NCBI GenBank assembly: GCA_003152015.1
Contig: PLZF01000105.1
Location: 1-64,000 of the forward strand
Origin: Acidimicrobiaceae bacterium
Lineage (GTDB): Bacteria; Actinomycetota; Acidimicrobiia; Acidimicrobiales; RAAP-2
DNA: 64,000 nt
Direction of reading: 5' to 3'
Part shown: positions 33,465 to 41,842 of the stretch, piece by piece
Numbering within the stretch: position 1 is the stretch's first letter
Layout: the number at the start of each line of letters is the position of its first letter
Program-made: the position numbers and the translations under genes
Notes under the pieces: generated by a model
Seen by the model: the letters and a program-made list of their open reading frames with translations, nothing else
Databases searched by the model: none
What the model was told of the DNA's origin: nothing

Positions 33465-34184
33465 ATGCTGGTGGAGATCTGGTCGGACGTGGTGTGCCCC
33501 TGGTGTTACATCGGGAAGCGGCAGTTCGAAGCGGCGCTGGCCTCGTTCGCACATAGAGATGACGTCACCGTGGAGTGGCGGAGTTTCGAGCTCGATCCCA
33601 ATGCTCCGGCCCGGCGCCAACTGTCGACCAACCAGCAGCTGGCCAAGAAGTACGGGATGAGCGAGGAGCAGGCTCAGGCCGCCACCGCCCGGGTGACCGG
33701 GGTGGCCACCGAGGTCGGTCTCGATTTCCGGTGGGACGTCGCCAAGTCGGGTAACACCTTCGACGCCCACCGCCTCATCCATCTGGCTGCCACCCACGGC
33801 CTCGGGGACGCCACCAAGGAAGCCCTCATGGCCGCCTACTTCACCCACGGCGCGCCAATCGGCGAACGAGCCACGCTGGAGAAGGTGGCCGCCGAAGTCG
33901 GTCTCGATGCCGAGGAAGTAACCACCGCCATGGACGGCGCGGCCTTTGCCGACGATGTCCGCCACGACGAGCAGATGGCCGGGACCCTCGGCATCAGCGC
34001 GGTTCCGTTCTTCGTGATCGATCAGGCCATCGGAGTGCCCGGCGCCCAGACTCCCGATGTGCTGCTGTCGGCCCTCGAACAGGCATGGTCGAAGTCGCAC
34101 CCGCTCACCATGGTCAATTCCGCACTCGTTGACGATATCGATGACTCCGGTGAGGCCTGCAGCGACGGAACCTGCGCCGTCTGA
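33465..34184 (+). CDS. DsbA family oxidoreductase, FrnE-like
   Basis: The ATG at 33465 follows GAGGGG and gives 239 residues. EIWSDVVCPWCYIGKRQFE contains the CPWC redox motif in the context typical of FrnE and 2-hydroxychromene-2-carboxylate isomerase relatives. NTFDAHRLIHLA and GISAVPFFVIDQAIGVPGAQ (the cis-Pro loop) complete the thioredoxin fold. There is no signal peptide, so it acts in the cytoplasm as a disulfide isomerase or glutathione S-transferase-like enzyme. The C-terminus has an extra Cys pair (EACSDGTCAV). It converges with the thiolase-like gene at 34210. Confidence 0.9.
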   Translation: MLVEIWSDVVCPWCYIGKRQFEAALASFAHRDDVTVEWRSFELDPNAPARRQLSTNQQLAKKYGMSEEQAQAATARVTGVATEVGLDFRWDVAKSGNTFDAHRLIHLAATHGLGDATKEALMAAYFTHGAPIGERATLEKVAAEVGLDAEEVTTAMDGAAFADDVRHDEQMAGTLGISAVPFFVIDQAIGVPGAQTPDVLLSALEQAWSKSHPLTMVNSALVDDIDDSGEACSDGTCAV

Positions 34185-34209
34185 TCGGTTGGATTCACCT
34201 GGACGCGAC

Positions 34210-35661
34210 TCAGCCCAGGTGAAAAGAGCCATTCTCCACCGAGACCCGCTCGCCGATCAGCTCGTGGGTGGTGGCGAAACCGGCCAGCTCGGAATCCTCG
34301 GTGATGGCCACACAGCGCCTGCCATCGTCGGTGTCGCATAGCACCACCGTGCGGGCCGCTTCCACCTCGTCGGGGGTCACCGTGTAGGTCACAACGGTGG
34401 CGCCCCCGGTGTACCCCGCCAGGGTCTCCACCACCTCACGCGTGCCGGTGGCCCTCTCCGCCTCACCGCAGAAGTCGCCGAGCAACGGAGCCTGCCCATC
34501 CGGTTCGGTCGACCATACGCCGATGCCGGGTTTGGTGAGGAGGCCACTCACCGTGGTGACCACACCCAACGAACCCGGTTCGGCCCGGAGAGCACGAGCC
34601 ACCGCGGCAGTGGCCTGCAAGACGAAATTGTTGAACGGTCCTCCGGCGAACGCCATCCCTCCGGTAATGGTGGGGGTCCCCTGCACATCGAGCCCGAGCT
34701 CACGTTGCTGTACCCGGACCGCGGCCGGAAAGCAGCTGTAGACCTCGATCACTTCGGCGTCGGCCACCGGGCGCCCGATCCGGGCCGATGCCGCCCGACC
34801 GAGGATGCCCATCGCCGGCCAGGTATCGGGCTGCTGGCGACCGAGCAGGGACGCCGCGTGGCTCGATTCGATGCCCACCCTCGGAAAGACCCAACGGTCG
34901 GACGAGATCCCGAACCGAAGAGCGGCCTGCAGCGAGCACAGCAGTAGTGCCGACGCCTGGTCCACTGTCCACTGGGTGGAGTGCCACTTGTTGTACGGGA
35001 AGGCCAAGGGTCGGTTGGCCGGCGATGCCAGTTCGATCTCCCCCGCGGTCATCGGGGCGGGAAAGGCGGCCAGCGGGTTTCCCTGCGCCACACCGTTGAA
35101 CCGAGCCCACAACTCGGCCACATCCCGGCGGTGCTCGCCGATCGACTGCCCTTCGGCGGCCCGGAGTGCGTTGTCGATCATGGCGTACTGCTGCACCGGG
35201 TCCCATAGCCGGGTGACTACCTCCACCGGCTCGAGAAGCGCCCCCGTGCGGCGGCGGACTACGTCCGGGACCAGGTCGGGTTGACCGGTTTCGACCGGGT
35301 CGGCGCTCCGGGCCCACTTCTTTGCCTCACCGCCCATCACCACCGCCACGTCGGACGACCCGTCCAGGATGGCCGAGAGTGCCTCGTTGACGAGGCTCTG
35401 CTGCGGGATACCCAGCTCGACGAGATGGGTGCGCACCTCCCGTGCCCCTACCGCCTCGGCCACCAATCGAGCCGGGTCGGGATAGGCCCAACTCCCCTGG
35501 GGCACTGCCATCCGGTCGATGGCTTCGAGTATCTCGGGTGCGCCGGCATCCCGGGCTGCATCCTGCAGCGCCAAGGTCATCAGCTCGGTTGCCTCGGCAT
35601 GGTCGGATGCCGTGCCCACCCCGACCAGCACCGGGGTACGGGGATCCATGGGTGCAACCAT
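34210..35661 (-). CDS. Thiolase-like acetyl-CoA acetyltransferase family protein without the usual nucleophilic Cys
   Basis: This 483-residue protein (ATG or GTG at 35661, ATG 35649) begins PRTPVLVGVGTASDHAEA, as thiolase-like type-1 proteins do. The segment at the first-Cys position reads LGIPQQSLVNEALSAI, with no Cys. VMGGEAKKWAR and GGMAFAGGPFNNFVLQATAAV follow. The C-terminal 80 residues form the extra OB-like domain of this subgroup. The canonical two-Cys, His-His thiolase chemistry is therefore not expected to work unchanged. It may bind acyl-CoA or catalyse decarboxylation or retro-aldol steps. DUF4031 and rhodanese genes lie upstream on the same strand. Confidence 0.83.
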   Translation of the reverse strand: MVAPMDPRTPVLVGVGTASDHAEATELMTLALQDAARDAGAPEILEAIDRMAVPQGSWAYPDPARLVAEAVGAREVRTHLVELGIPQQSLVNEALSAILDGSSDVAVVMGGEAKKWARSADPVETGQPDLVPDVVRRRTGALLEPVEVVTRLWDPVQQYAMIDNALRAAEGQSIGEHRRDVAELWARFNGVAQGNPLAAFPAPMTAGEIELASPANRPLAFPYNKWHSTQWTVDQASALLLCSLQAALRFGISSDRWVFPRVGIESSHAASLLGRQQPDTWPAMGILGRAASARIGRPVADAEVIEVYSCFPAAVRVQQRELGLDVQGTPTITGGMAFAGGPFNNFVLQATAAVARALRAEPGSLGVVTTVSGLLTKPGIGVWSTEPDGQAPLLGDFCGEAERATGTREVVETLAGYTGGATVVTYTVTPDEVEAARTVVLCDTDDGRRCVAITEDSELAGFATTHELIGERVSVENGSFHLG

Positions 35662-35665
35662 CGGG

Positions 35666-35971
35666 TCAGTATGCCCGAGGCACGACCGAACCCGGTGCGC
35701 CGGTGCGCCGGTCCCGCATCATGCGACCGATCTGGCGCCAGGTGATGGACACGGCTCCCTGTTCGAGGGCGTCGGCCCGCAGGCGTTCAGGAACGTCATA
35801 GTGAGCTTGATACGGTCGGCGTTCGCTGCATTGGAACCACGCTCGTTGCATGCCGAGACGGACGGCGAAGGCGTGGAGCTCCTCGTCGCTGTCGGCAACC
35901 AGGTGCGACCAGAGGTCGTCGACCGGTCCGAGACGAGCGCGCTGGCACCAATCGTCGAGGTAGATGGTCAT
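35666..35971 (-). CDS. DUF4031 domain protein
   Basis: The 101-residue protein matches the DUF4031 family in full: TIYLDDWCQ at the N-terminus, WSHLVADSDEELHAFAVRLGMQRAWFQC in the middle, and HYDVPERLRADALEQGAVSITWR near the C-terminus. The function of the family is not known. The coding region ends 4 bases before the thiolase-like gene on the same strand and starts 21 bases after the rhodanese stop, so the three probably form one operon. Confidence 0.88.
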   Translation of the reverse strand: MTIYLDDWCQRARLGPVDDLWSHLVADSDEELHAFAVRLGMQRAWFQCSERRPYQAHYDVPERLRADALEQGAVSITWRQIGRMMRDRRTGAPGSVVPRAY

Positions 35972-35992
35972 CCGGGTCGCTCTCGTCCGCCG

Positions 35993-36340
35993 TCAGATGA
36001 TCCGGCCGGTAGCGCCGGCATCGGTGACCACCGGCAGGCCGGCGATCTCCCAGGCCGTCATCCCCCCGTTGAGGTTATGGACATCGAAGCCACCCTCGAC
36101 CAACGCGATGGCGACAGCGCCCGAACGGCCGCCCAGCCGGCATACACAGATGACCGTCCGGTCGGTGGGGATCTCTCCCACCCTCTCGGAGACCAGCCCC
36201 ATGGCGATATGGACGGCCTCGGCGGCGTGGCCCGCCTCCCACTCGTCATCCTCCCGGACATCGAGAAGGAATGCGCCGGTATCCAGCAACTCGTGGGCGT
36301 CTTCTGCAGTGATCTCAGAAATCTGGATGGGGTCGGTCAT
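35993..36340 (-). CDS. Rhodanese-like domain protein
   Basis: A start at ATG 36340 with GGGG upstream gives 115 residues. The fold begins EITAEDAHELLDTGAFLLDVREDDEWEAGHAAEAVHI. The active-site loop reads VICVCRLGGRSGAVA, so Cys is followed by RLGGRS as in GlpE/PspE-like sulfurtransferases. NLNGGMTAWEIAGLP completes the domain. It should transfer sulfane sulfur from thiosulfate or persulfides in the cytoplasm. The gene lies upstream of the DUF4031 and thiolase-like genes. Confidence 0.9.
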   Translation of the reverse strand: MTDPIQISEITAEDAHELLDTGAFLLDVREDDEWEAGHAAEAVHIAMGLVSERVGEIPTDRTVICVCRLGGRSGAVAIALVEGGFDVHNLNGGMTAWEIAGLPVVTDAGATGRII

Positions 36341-36425
36341 CCCCGTCACGGTAACCGGAGAGGGCCGCCAACCGTCCGGAGAGACACCTTCGGGTTCGGG
36401 TTCGGGGCCATCGGATACACGGTGA

Positions 36426-36605
36426 ATGGTCGATGCCGCCTATGGGGCCTTTGCCCATGGGCTCGACATGGCCCTCACCGCGTCGGGTGGGTTGCTGCTG
36501 GCGTCCGCCATCGTGGCGTACACCACCGGGAAGTCGGTTGCCGACGACGGACTCCGGCATAAGCGGGTCGACCCGACGTCTGCCCCCAGCCGGTGTCAGC
36601 CGGTG
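36426..36605 (+). pseudogene. Possible fragment of an MFS transporter C-terminus
   Basis: The first ~40 residues of this open frame read DAAYGAFAHGLDMALTASGGLLLASAIVAYT, one transmembrane helix preceded by a segment resembling the last loop of drug-type major facilitator transporters. The frame is closed by a stop directly before the ATG, so the preceding helices are missing. From 36596 it overlaps the end of the esterase on the other strand, where it no longer looks coding. It is either a transporter relic or a small membrane protein. The assignment is weak. Confidence 0.3.
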
Positions 36606-37684
36606 CGACGCGGAACGGTCACGATCTCTGCCGGTGCCACCTCGGCGTCGGGCAGCCGTAGGTCGACGAAGGTTGCCACCGCCCGGAACACCCTGCGGCT
36701 GGCCTCGGCCCACGGCATCAGAATAGGGAACACGTGGAACATGCCGGGCTCTTCGAGACCGACGGTCTCCACCCCCGCGGTTTGAAGGTGTTCCACAAAC
36801 TGCCTTATGGAGTCCCTGAACATCTCGTCGTGGCCGTAGGCGACAAACGTAGAGGGCCATCCGGCCATGTCCTGATCCACGGCTGATACGTACGCCGCAC
36901 CCGGGTCCCGACCATGCAGGTACGCGGTGGTCGGAATGTTCCACGGGAGGATGTCCTTGCCGGCATTTTCGGATACTGACGGCTGGTCGAGACGGAGGTC
37001 CACCTCCGGAGAGAACAGCAGGACGCCGGCGATCTGTCGATGCGAGTCCTTTTCCACCACATAGAGGAGTGTGGATGCCAATCCTCCTCCCGACGAGTCA
37101 CCGGCGATGAACAGGCGGGCCGGGTCGACACCCCTGTGGAGCAGCGCTTCGAACACCAACACGGCATCCTCCAGCCCGGCCGGGAAGGGGAACTCGGGAG
37201 CCAACCGGTAGTCGGCGACGAAGATTTCGCACCGGGTCCGTCGAGCCAGCCACGAGGTGAACGCCGCGTACATCCGGGGAGAGGTCCCGATATATCCGCC
37301 ACCGTGCAGGTAGAGGATGGTCCCCCGGGGCGGCACATCCTTGGGTCGGTACCAGATGCCGGGGACCCCGGCGATGGTCTCGGGCTCGGCGTCGGCGCCG
37401 AGCGATCGGACCACCGGTGGCATCGCCCACCGGCACAGATCGTCGAGCACCAGCTCGATGGAGCGGAACTCGTCGATGGGGAGAGACGACGAGTAGCCCA
37501 TGAAGGAACGGATGGTCTCCCGGGTCACCGCCACCGCCAGGTTGTGGGGCACGCTGCCTTCGCCGGCGAAGGGGCTCCGGAACGGCACTCGGACCATGGC
37601 CGTCACCATCTGGCCGGCCAACCCGATCAGATCGGTGGTGGCAATCGGCCACGACGACCTGGCCACACCGGGCCGTCGGGCCAT
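36596..37684 (-). CDS. Alpha/beta hydrolase fold-3 esterase (hormone-sensitive lipase family)
   Basis: From ATG 37684 the protein has 362 residues. ILYLHGGGYIGTSPRMY is the HGGG oxyanion motif of the HSL family. VADYRLAPEFPFPAGLEDA follows, and LFIAGDSSGGGLASTLL is the nucleophile elbow GDSSGG. AYGHDEMFRDSIRQF provides the Asp and PGMFHVFPIL the His. All catalytic residues are present. Such enzymes cleave short to medium acyl esters; some act on sterol esters. The N-terminal ~90 residues are a helical cap. It is not closely linked to its neighbours. Confidence 0.88.
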   Translation of the reverse strand: MARRPGVARSSWPIATTDLIGLAGQMVTAMVRVPFRSPFAGEGSVPHNLAVAVTRETIRSFMGYSSSLPIDEFRSIELVLDDLCRWAMPPVVRSLGADAEPETIAGVPGIWYRPKDVPPRGTILYLHGGGYIGTSPRMYAAFTSWLARRTRCEIFVADYRLAPEFPFPAGLEDAVLVFEALLHRGVDPARLFIAGDSSGGGLASTLLYVVEKDSHRQIAGVLLFSPEVDLRLDQPSVSENAGKDILPWNIPTTAYLHGRDPGAAYVSAVDQDMAGWPSTFVAYGHDEMFRDSIRQFVEHLQTAGVETVGLEEPGMFHVFPILMPWAEASRRVFRAVATFVDLRLPDAEVAPAEIVTVPRRTG

Positions 37685-37789
37685 CACCACGGGACGGCTC
37701 CGGACTTCATGGTGTCGATGGGATCACCGGTCGTGCCATGTTCGCCAATCGGGGCCCACACCATGGAGGCCGCTGCCGCCCGGCCAGAT

Positions 37790-38917
37790 TCAGACCGGCT
37801 CGGCGGCCAGGGTCGACCCCAGCCGGAGCAGCTGGTCGGTGGCTCCTCCCAGGGTCAACTCGATCTGCTTGGTCAACAGGAAATAGCGATGCAACGGGTA
37901 GTCGCGATCCACCCCCACGCCTCCGTGGAGGTGGACGGCGGCGTGCACCACCCGTTGGCCTCCGTCGGCGGCCCAAAATTTCGCCACCGCCACCGCGTCC
38001 TCGGCCGGAAGCCCTTCAGCGATTCTCCATGCCGCCTGCCAGGCGGTGAGCCGGATGGCCTCGGCGTCGACATAGGCATCGGCCGCCCGCTGGCCCACCG
38101 CCTGGAAGGTGGCGATCGGCTTGCCGAACTGCTCACGGGTCTTGGTGTACTCGGACACCAGTGCCAATGCCGCCGCGGTCACACCGGCCTCGGCGATCGA
38201 AAGCGCCGCCGTGGTCCGAAGGACCATCCATTCGACGATGGTCGATCCGTCCTCGACCGATCCGAGCACGGCTTCCTCACCCAACGACAGTCCATCAAAG
38301 ATGAGGACCGCCTCGAGGCGACCGGTGTTGGCCACCTGGCGCTGGCGGATGATGCCCTCGGACGACAGGTCCACCACGAACACCGCCACCGTCCCCCCAT
38401 CGGTGGAAGCCGGGACCAACACCACGTCGGCCACCATTCCCGAGGGGACACACGGCTTGGTCCCCGACAGCTTCCAGCCGGCACCGGCACGCTCGGCCCG
38501 GACCGAGGGGGCCAACGGGGAACCCAACAGCTCCACCAACGCGGTCGTGACCACCGACTCGCCACTGATGACACCGGGGAGCCATTGCTGGCGTTGGAGG
38601 TCCGACCCGAACCGGGCGATGGCGGCGGCACCGGTAGCCAGCGTCTCGATCACCGGCACATAGGCGGCGGTCCGACCAGCCGCCTCGACGATCAGCGACG
38701 TCTCGATGAAGCCGAGACCGGCCCCACCCACGTCTTCGGGCAGGGCGATGCCCAGCAATCCAGCTGAGGCCAGTTCCGCCCAGAGTTTGCGGTCAAACCG
38801 ATCGTCGGCGGGGTCCGCCTCGAATTGGCGCAGGCGCTCGTGAGTGGCCAGATCGCTGAAGATCCGATCGGCCAGCTCACGGACAGCCTCTTGTTCTTCG
38901 TTGAAGGAGAAATCCAT
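37790..38917 (-). CDS. Acyl-CoA dehydrogenase (partner subunit of a heteromeric pair)
   Basis: This 375-residue protein has the acyl-CoA dehydrogenase fold. It starts MDFSFNEEQEAVRELADRIFSD, then has LWAELASAGLLGIALPEDVGGAGLGF. The C-terminal helical domain begins SEYTKTREQFGKPIATFQAVGQRAADAYVD, and HLHGGVGVDRDYPLHRYF follows. It oxidises acyl-CoA to enoyl-CoA with FAD. It lies 19 bases downstream of a second, dissimilar acyl-CoA dehydrogenase. In steroid-degrading Actinobacteria such adjacent pairs form alpha2beta2 enzymes (FadE26-FadE27 type). That assignment is an inference from gene order. Confidence 0.88.
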   Translation of the reverse strand: MDFSFNEEQEAVRELADRIFSDLATHERLRQFEADPADDRFDRKLWAELASAGLLGIALPEDVGGAGLGFIETSLIVEAAGRTAAYVPVIETLATGAAAIARFGSDLQRQQWLPGVISGESVVTTALVELLGSPLAPSVRAERAGAGWKLSGTKPCVPSGMVADVVLVPASTDGGTVAVFVVDLSSEGIIRQRQVANTGRLEAVLIFDGLSLGEEAVLGSVEDGSTIVEWMVLRTTAALSIAEAGVTAAALALVSEYTKTREQFGKPIATFQAVGQRAADAYVDAEAIRLTAWQAAWRIAEGLPAEDAVAVAKFWAADGGQRVVHAAVHLHGGVGVDRDYPLHRYFLLTKQIELTLGGATDQLLRLGSTLAAEPV

Positions 38918-38936
38918 GTCGTGTGTCCTCTGTCTT

Positions 38937-40112
38937 CTATCGCAGCGACCGGGGCAGGCCCAGGCCGAAGATGGCGATCAGATCGCGCTGGATCTCATTG
39001 GTGCCACCGCCGAAGGTCAGGATGACCAGGCTGCGGGCGTACATCTCGAGCCGACCGGCCAGCACCGCCTCCGGCGTTCCCCGGGTGAGGTACCCGGCCT
39101 GGCCGATCACCTCCAGCATCAGCCTGAAGGCCTCCATGTAGAACTCGGTGCCGAACACCTTGATGGTCGAGGCGTCGGCCACGTCGAGGTGGCCCTGGGT
39201 CGCCGTCCACGCCACCTTCCAGTTGATCAGCTTGAGGAACTCAAGTTTGGCGTGGATGCGGGCCAAGTGGACCTGCACCCACTCCTGGTCGATGACCCGG
39301 CGACCGTCGGCCAACTTGGTGGCCTGCGCCCAGGCCCGGACATCGGCCAGGGCCCGCTCGATGATGCCCGGAGAGCACAAGGTCACCCGCTCGTGATTGA
39401 GCTGGTTGGTGATGAGGGTCCAGCCGTTGTTCTCGCCACCCACCAGGTTGGCGGCGGGGACCCGGACGTCCTCGTAGAAGGTGTAGTTGATGTTGTGCCC
39501 GCCCAACAACTGCATGGGCACCACGTTGATCCCGGGTGTGTCCATGGGGACGATGAAGATCGAGATCCCTTTGTGCTTGGAGACTTCGGGGTCGGTGCGG
39601 GTGGCCAACCAGATGTAGTCGGCGCCTCCGGCCAACGAGGTGAAGATCTTGGCCCCGTTGATCACGTACTCGTCGCCGTCCCGTACCGCTCGGGTCTCCA
39701 AGGCGGCCAGGTCGGTCCCGGCGTTGGGTTCGGTGTAGCCGATGCAGAAGTGGATGTCACCGGCCAGAATCCGGGGGAGGAAGTCGGCCTTCTGTTCGGG
39801 GGTCCCGAAGTCCATGATGGTCGGACCCACCGTATTGATCGTCAGCATTGGCACCGGTGCCCCGGCCCGCATCGACTCATCGAAGAAGATGAACTGCTCG
39901 AGGGCGGAACGGCCCTGGCCCCCATACTCCTTGGGCCAGCCGATCCCCAACCATCCGTCGTCGGCCATCTGCTTCACCACCCGGCGCATATCGGGCCCGA
40001 TACCACCACCGGCCGCCAACTGCTCCTCCACCTCGGGGGTGAGCAACTCGGCGTAGTAGGTGCGGAGCTCGCGCTGTAAGGCCTGTTGTTCCTCGGTATA
40101 GCCGATCTCCAT
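38937..40112 (-). CDS. Acyl-CoA dehydrogenase (first gene of a heteromeric pair)
   Basis: The ATG at 40112 follows GGGAGG and gives 391 residues. MEIGYTEEQQALQRELRTYYAELL leads in. HFCIGYTEPNAGTDLAALETRAVRDGDEYVINGAKIFTS carries the FAD-contacting YTEP.AGTD motif. The C-terminal LVILTFGGGTNEIQRDLIAIFGLGLPR is the conserved FAD-binding end found in fully active subunits. Together with the downstream gene it probably forms a two-subunit dehydrogenase acting on bulky acyl-CoA. A KstR-like palindrome lies 41 bases upstream of the start and is shared with the divergent thiolase. Confidence 0.9.
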   Translation of the reverse strand: MEIGYTEEQQALQRELRTYYAELLTPEVEEQLAAGGGIGPDMRRVVKQMADDGWLGIGWPKEYGGQGRSALEQFIFFDESMRAGAPVPMLTINTVGPTIMDFGTPEQKADFLPRILAGDIHFCIGYTEPNAGTDLAALETRAVRDGDEYVINGAKIFTSLAGGADYIWLATRTDPEVSKHKGISIFIVPMDTPGINVVPMQLLGGHNINYTFYEDVRVPAANLVGGENNGWTLITNQLNHERVTLCSPGIIERALADVRAWAQATKLADGRRVIDQEWVQVHLARIHAKLEFLKLINWKVAWTATQGHLDVADASTIKVFGTEFYMEAFRLMLEVIGQAGYLTRGTPEAVLAGRLEMYARSLVILTFGGGTNEIQRDLIAIFGLGLPRSLR

Positions 40113-40152
40113 CGAGGCCTCCCTCTCAGTGGTTTCCCGCACAAAAAAAAAC

Positions 40153-40164
40153 GGAACGCGTTCT
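40153..40164. promoter_or_regulatory. Palindrome GGAACGCGTTCT, candidate TetR/KstR-type operator
   Basis: The core GAACGCGTTC (40154-40163) is a perfect 10-bp palindrome and contains AAC-N2-GTT, the core of the operator recognised by the steroid-catabolism repressor KstR in Actinobacteria. It lies in the 235-bp divergent region between the acyl-CoA dehydrogenase pair and the thiolase. A 9-A run is immediately next to it. The match is to the published consensus as remembered, so identity of the binding protein is inference. Confidence 0.5.
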
Positions 40165-40347
40165 ATTCTTGCTGATCCCTGACACCAGCGCCAGCGCAGT
40201 CGGCTCCCGGGGTTGGACTGCACCGCCTTGCGATACCCGGGGGGGGACGCAGTATCGTGGCCGGTCGTACGTGGTGCGGCCAACACGCCCAGCACCGCCT
40301 ATCTACAACCAGCGCGGTCCAGGCCGCCACAACCTCAGGAGTACCGC

Positions 40348-41553
40348 ATGCCCGAAGCCGTTATCGTCGCCACCGGTCGCACCCCGATCGGACGGGCCGT
40401 CAAGGGCTCGCTGAAGGACTGTCGACCCGATGACCTTGCCGCCCTGGTCATCAAAGAAGTGCTGGCCAAGGTCCCCCAACTCGACCCCCAGACCGTCGAA
40501 GATGTGATCCTCGGGTGCGGACAGCCCGGTGGTGAGGCGGGCTACAACGTGGGTCGGGTGGCCGCCCTGTTGGCCGGGTTGCCCAACGTCCCCGGAGTCA
40601 CCGTCAACCGGTACTGCTCCTCGTCTCTCCAGACGATTCGGATGGCCGCCCATGCCATCAGGGCGGGCGAGGGTGACGTCTTTGTGGCGGCGGGCGTGGA
40701 ATCGGTCAGCAGCTATCGCCATGGCGCCTCCGACACCGGCCCGCACAATCCCCTCTTCGCCGACGCCGAGGCCCGCACCGTGGCCCGCACCCCGGCAGCG
40801 GGGGAGCCGTGGACCCCGTTGTCCGGTCTTCCCGACGTGTACCTCGCCATGGGTCAGACCGCCGAGAACGTGGCTGAGTTCAAGAAGGTGAGCCGCCAGG
40901 AGCAGGATGAGTTCGCGTTGCAGTCACAGCTCCGGGCGGTGGCCTCCCAGGAGTCGGGCTTCTTCGACCGTGAGATCATTCCGGTGACCACACCTGACGG
41001 GACGGTGGTGACCAAGGATGACGGGCCCCGCCCCGGTACCACCCTGGAGGGACTGGCCGGCCTGCAGCCGGTGTTCCGTGAGGGTGGCACCATCACCGCC
41101 GGCAACGCCTGCCCGCTCAACGACGGTGCCGCCGCGGTGATCGTGATGAGCGACACCCGGGCCCGTGAGCTCGGCATCACCCCGATAGCGCGGATTGTGG
41201 CCAGCGGTGTGACCGGCATCAACCCCGAGATTATGGGCCTCGGCCCCATCGAGGCCATCCGTCAGGTTCTGGGTCGGGCCAACATGACCATCGACGACAT
41301 CGACCTGGTGGAGATCAACGAGGCTTTCGCCGCTCAGGTGGTTCCCTCGGCCAAGGAGCTGGGCATCAGCCACGACAAGCTGAATGTCCACGGTGGGGCC
41401 ATCGCCCTCGGTCATCCGTTCGGCCAGACCGGTGCCCGCATCATGACCACCCTGCTCAACGGCCTGGAGGACGCCGGGAAGACCTTCGGTCTCGAGTCGA
41501 TGTGCATAGGCGGCGGCCAGGGCATGGCCATGATCGTCGAACGCCTGTCCTAA
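40348..41553 (+). CDS. Thiolase (acetyl-CoA C-acyltransferase, FadA type)
   Basis: The ATG at 40348 follows AGGAG and gives 401 residues. All catalytic elements are present: VNRYCSSSLQTIRMA with the nucleophilic Cys, EINEAFAAQVVPSA, GGAIALGHPFGQTGARI with the His, and CIGGGQGMAMI with the second Cys. It splits 3-oxoacyl-CoA into acetyl- or propionyl-CoA and a shortened acyl-CoA. Its partners across the shared palindrome are two acyl-CoA dehydrogenases, which would perform the first step of the same beta-oxidation cycle. FadA5-like action on steroid side chains is possible but not proven. Confidence 0.92.
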   Translation: MPEAVIVATGRTPIGRAVKGSLKDCRPDDLAALVIKEVLAKVPQLDPQTVEDVILGCGQPGGEAGYNVGRVAALLAGLPNVPGVTVNRYCSSSLQTIRMAAHAIRAGEGDVFVAAGVESVSSYRHGASDTGPHNPLFADAEARTVARTPAAGEPWTPLSGLPDVYLAMGQTAENVAEFKKVSRQEQDEFALQSQLRAVASQESGFFDREIIPVTTPDGTVVTKDDGPRPGTTLEGLAGLQPVFREGGTITAGNACPLNDGAAAVIVMSDTRARELGITPIARIVASGVTGINPEIMGLGPIEAIRQVLGRANMTIDDIDLVEINEAFAAQVVPSAKELGISHDKLNVHGGAIALGHPFGQTGARIMTTLLNGLEDAGKTFGLESMCIGGGQGMAMIVERLS

Positions 41554-41644
41554 GAGCGGGGCGACCGGCCCCGGCCACCACCCCAGATCTCCAGATCGCC
41601 GCCATCCGGATTCGGGTGGCGGCGATCTGCGTGAACCACCCGGT

Positions 41645-41842
41645 TCAGTCGGCGATCTCCTCGATGGCGTACTCGGGACAGTTGGCGATGGCCAAGCGGG
41701 CCTTGACCTCCAGTGCGACCGGGACCGTGCCGTCCCCCACCACTGTCGACTGACCGTAGTCATCCACGTTGAACAGCTCGGGAACCAGTCCGTAACACCG
41801 GGCGTTCCCTTCACACTTTTCGGGATCCACCCGGATTTTCAC
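41645..41842 (-). CDS. Small 3Fe-4S ferredoxin, P450 redox partner
   Basis: A GTG at 41842 gives 65 residues beginning KIRVDPEKCEGNARCYGLVPELFNVDD. The motif C-x5-C, with a late NCPEYAI, matches single-cluster [3Fe-4S] ferredoxins that serve actinobacterial P450s. The start overlaps the stop of the upstream P450 gene (GTGA at 41839), so they are translated together and very likely form an electron-transfer pair. It acts in the cytoplasm, with a reductase encoded elsewhere. Confidence 0.9.
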   Translation of the reverse strand: MKIRVDPEKCEGNARCYGLVPELFNVDDYGQSTVVGDGTVPVALEVKARLAIANCPEYAIEEIAD

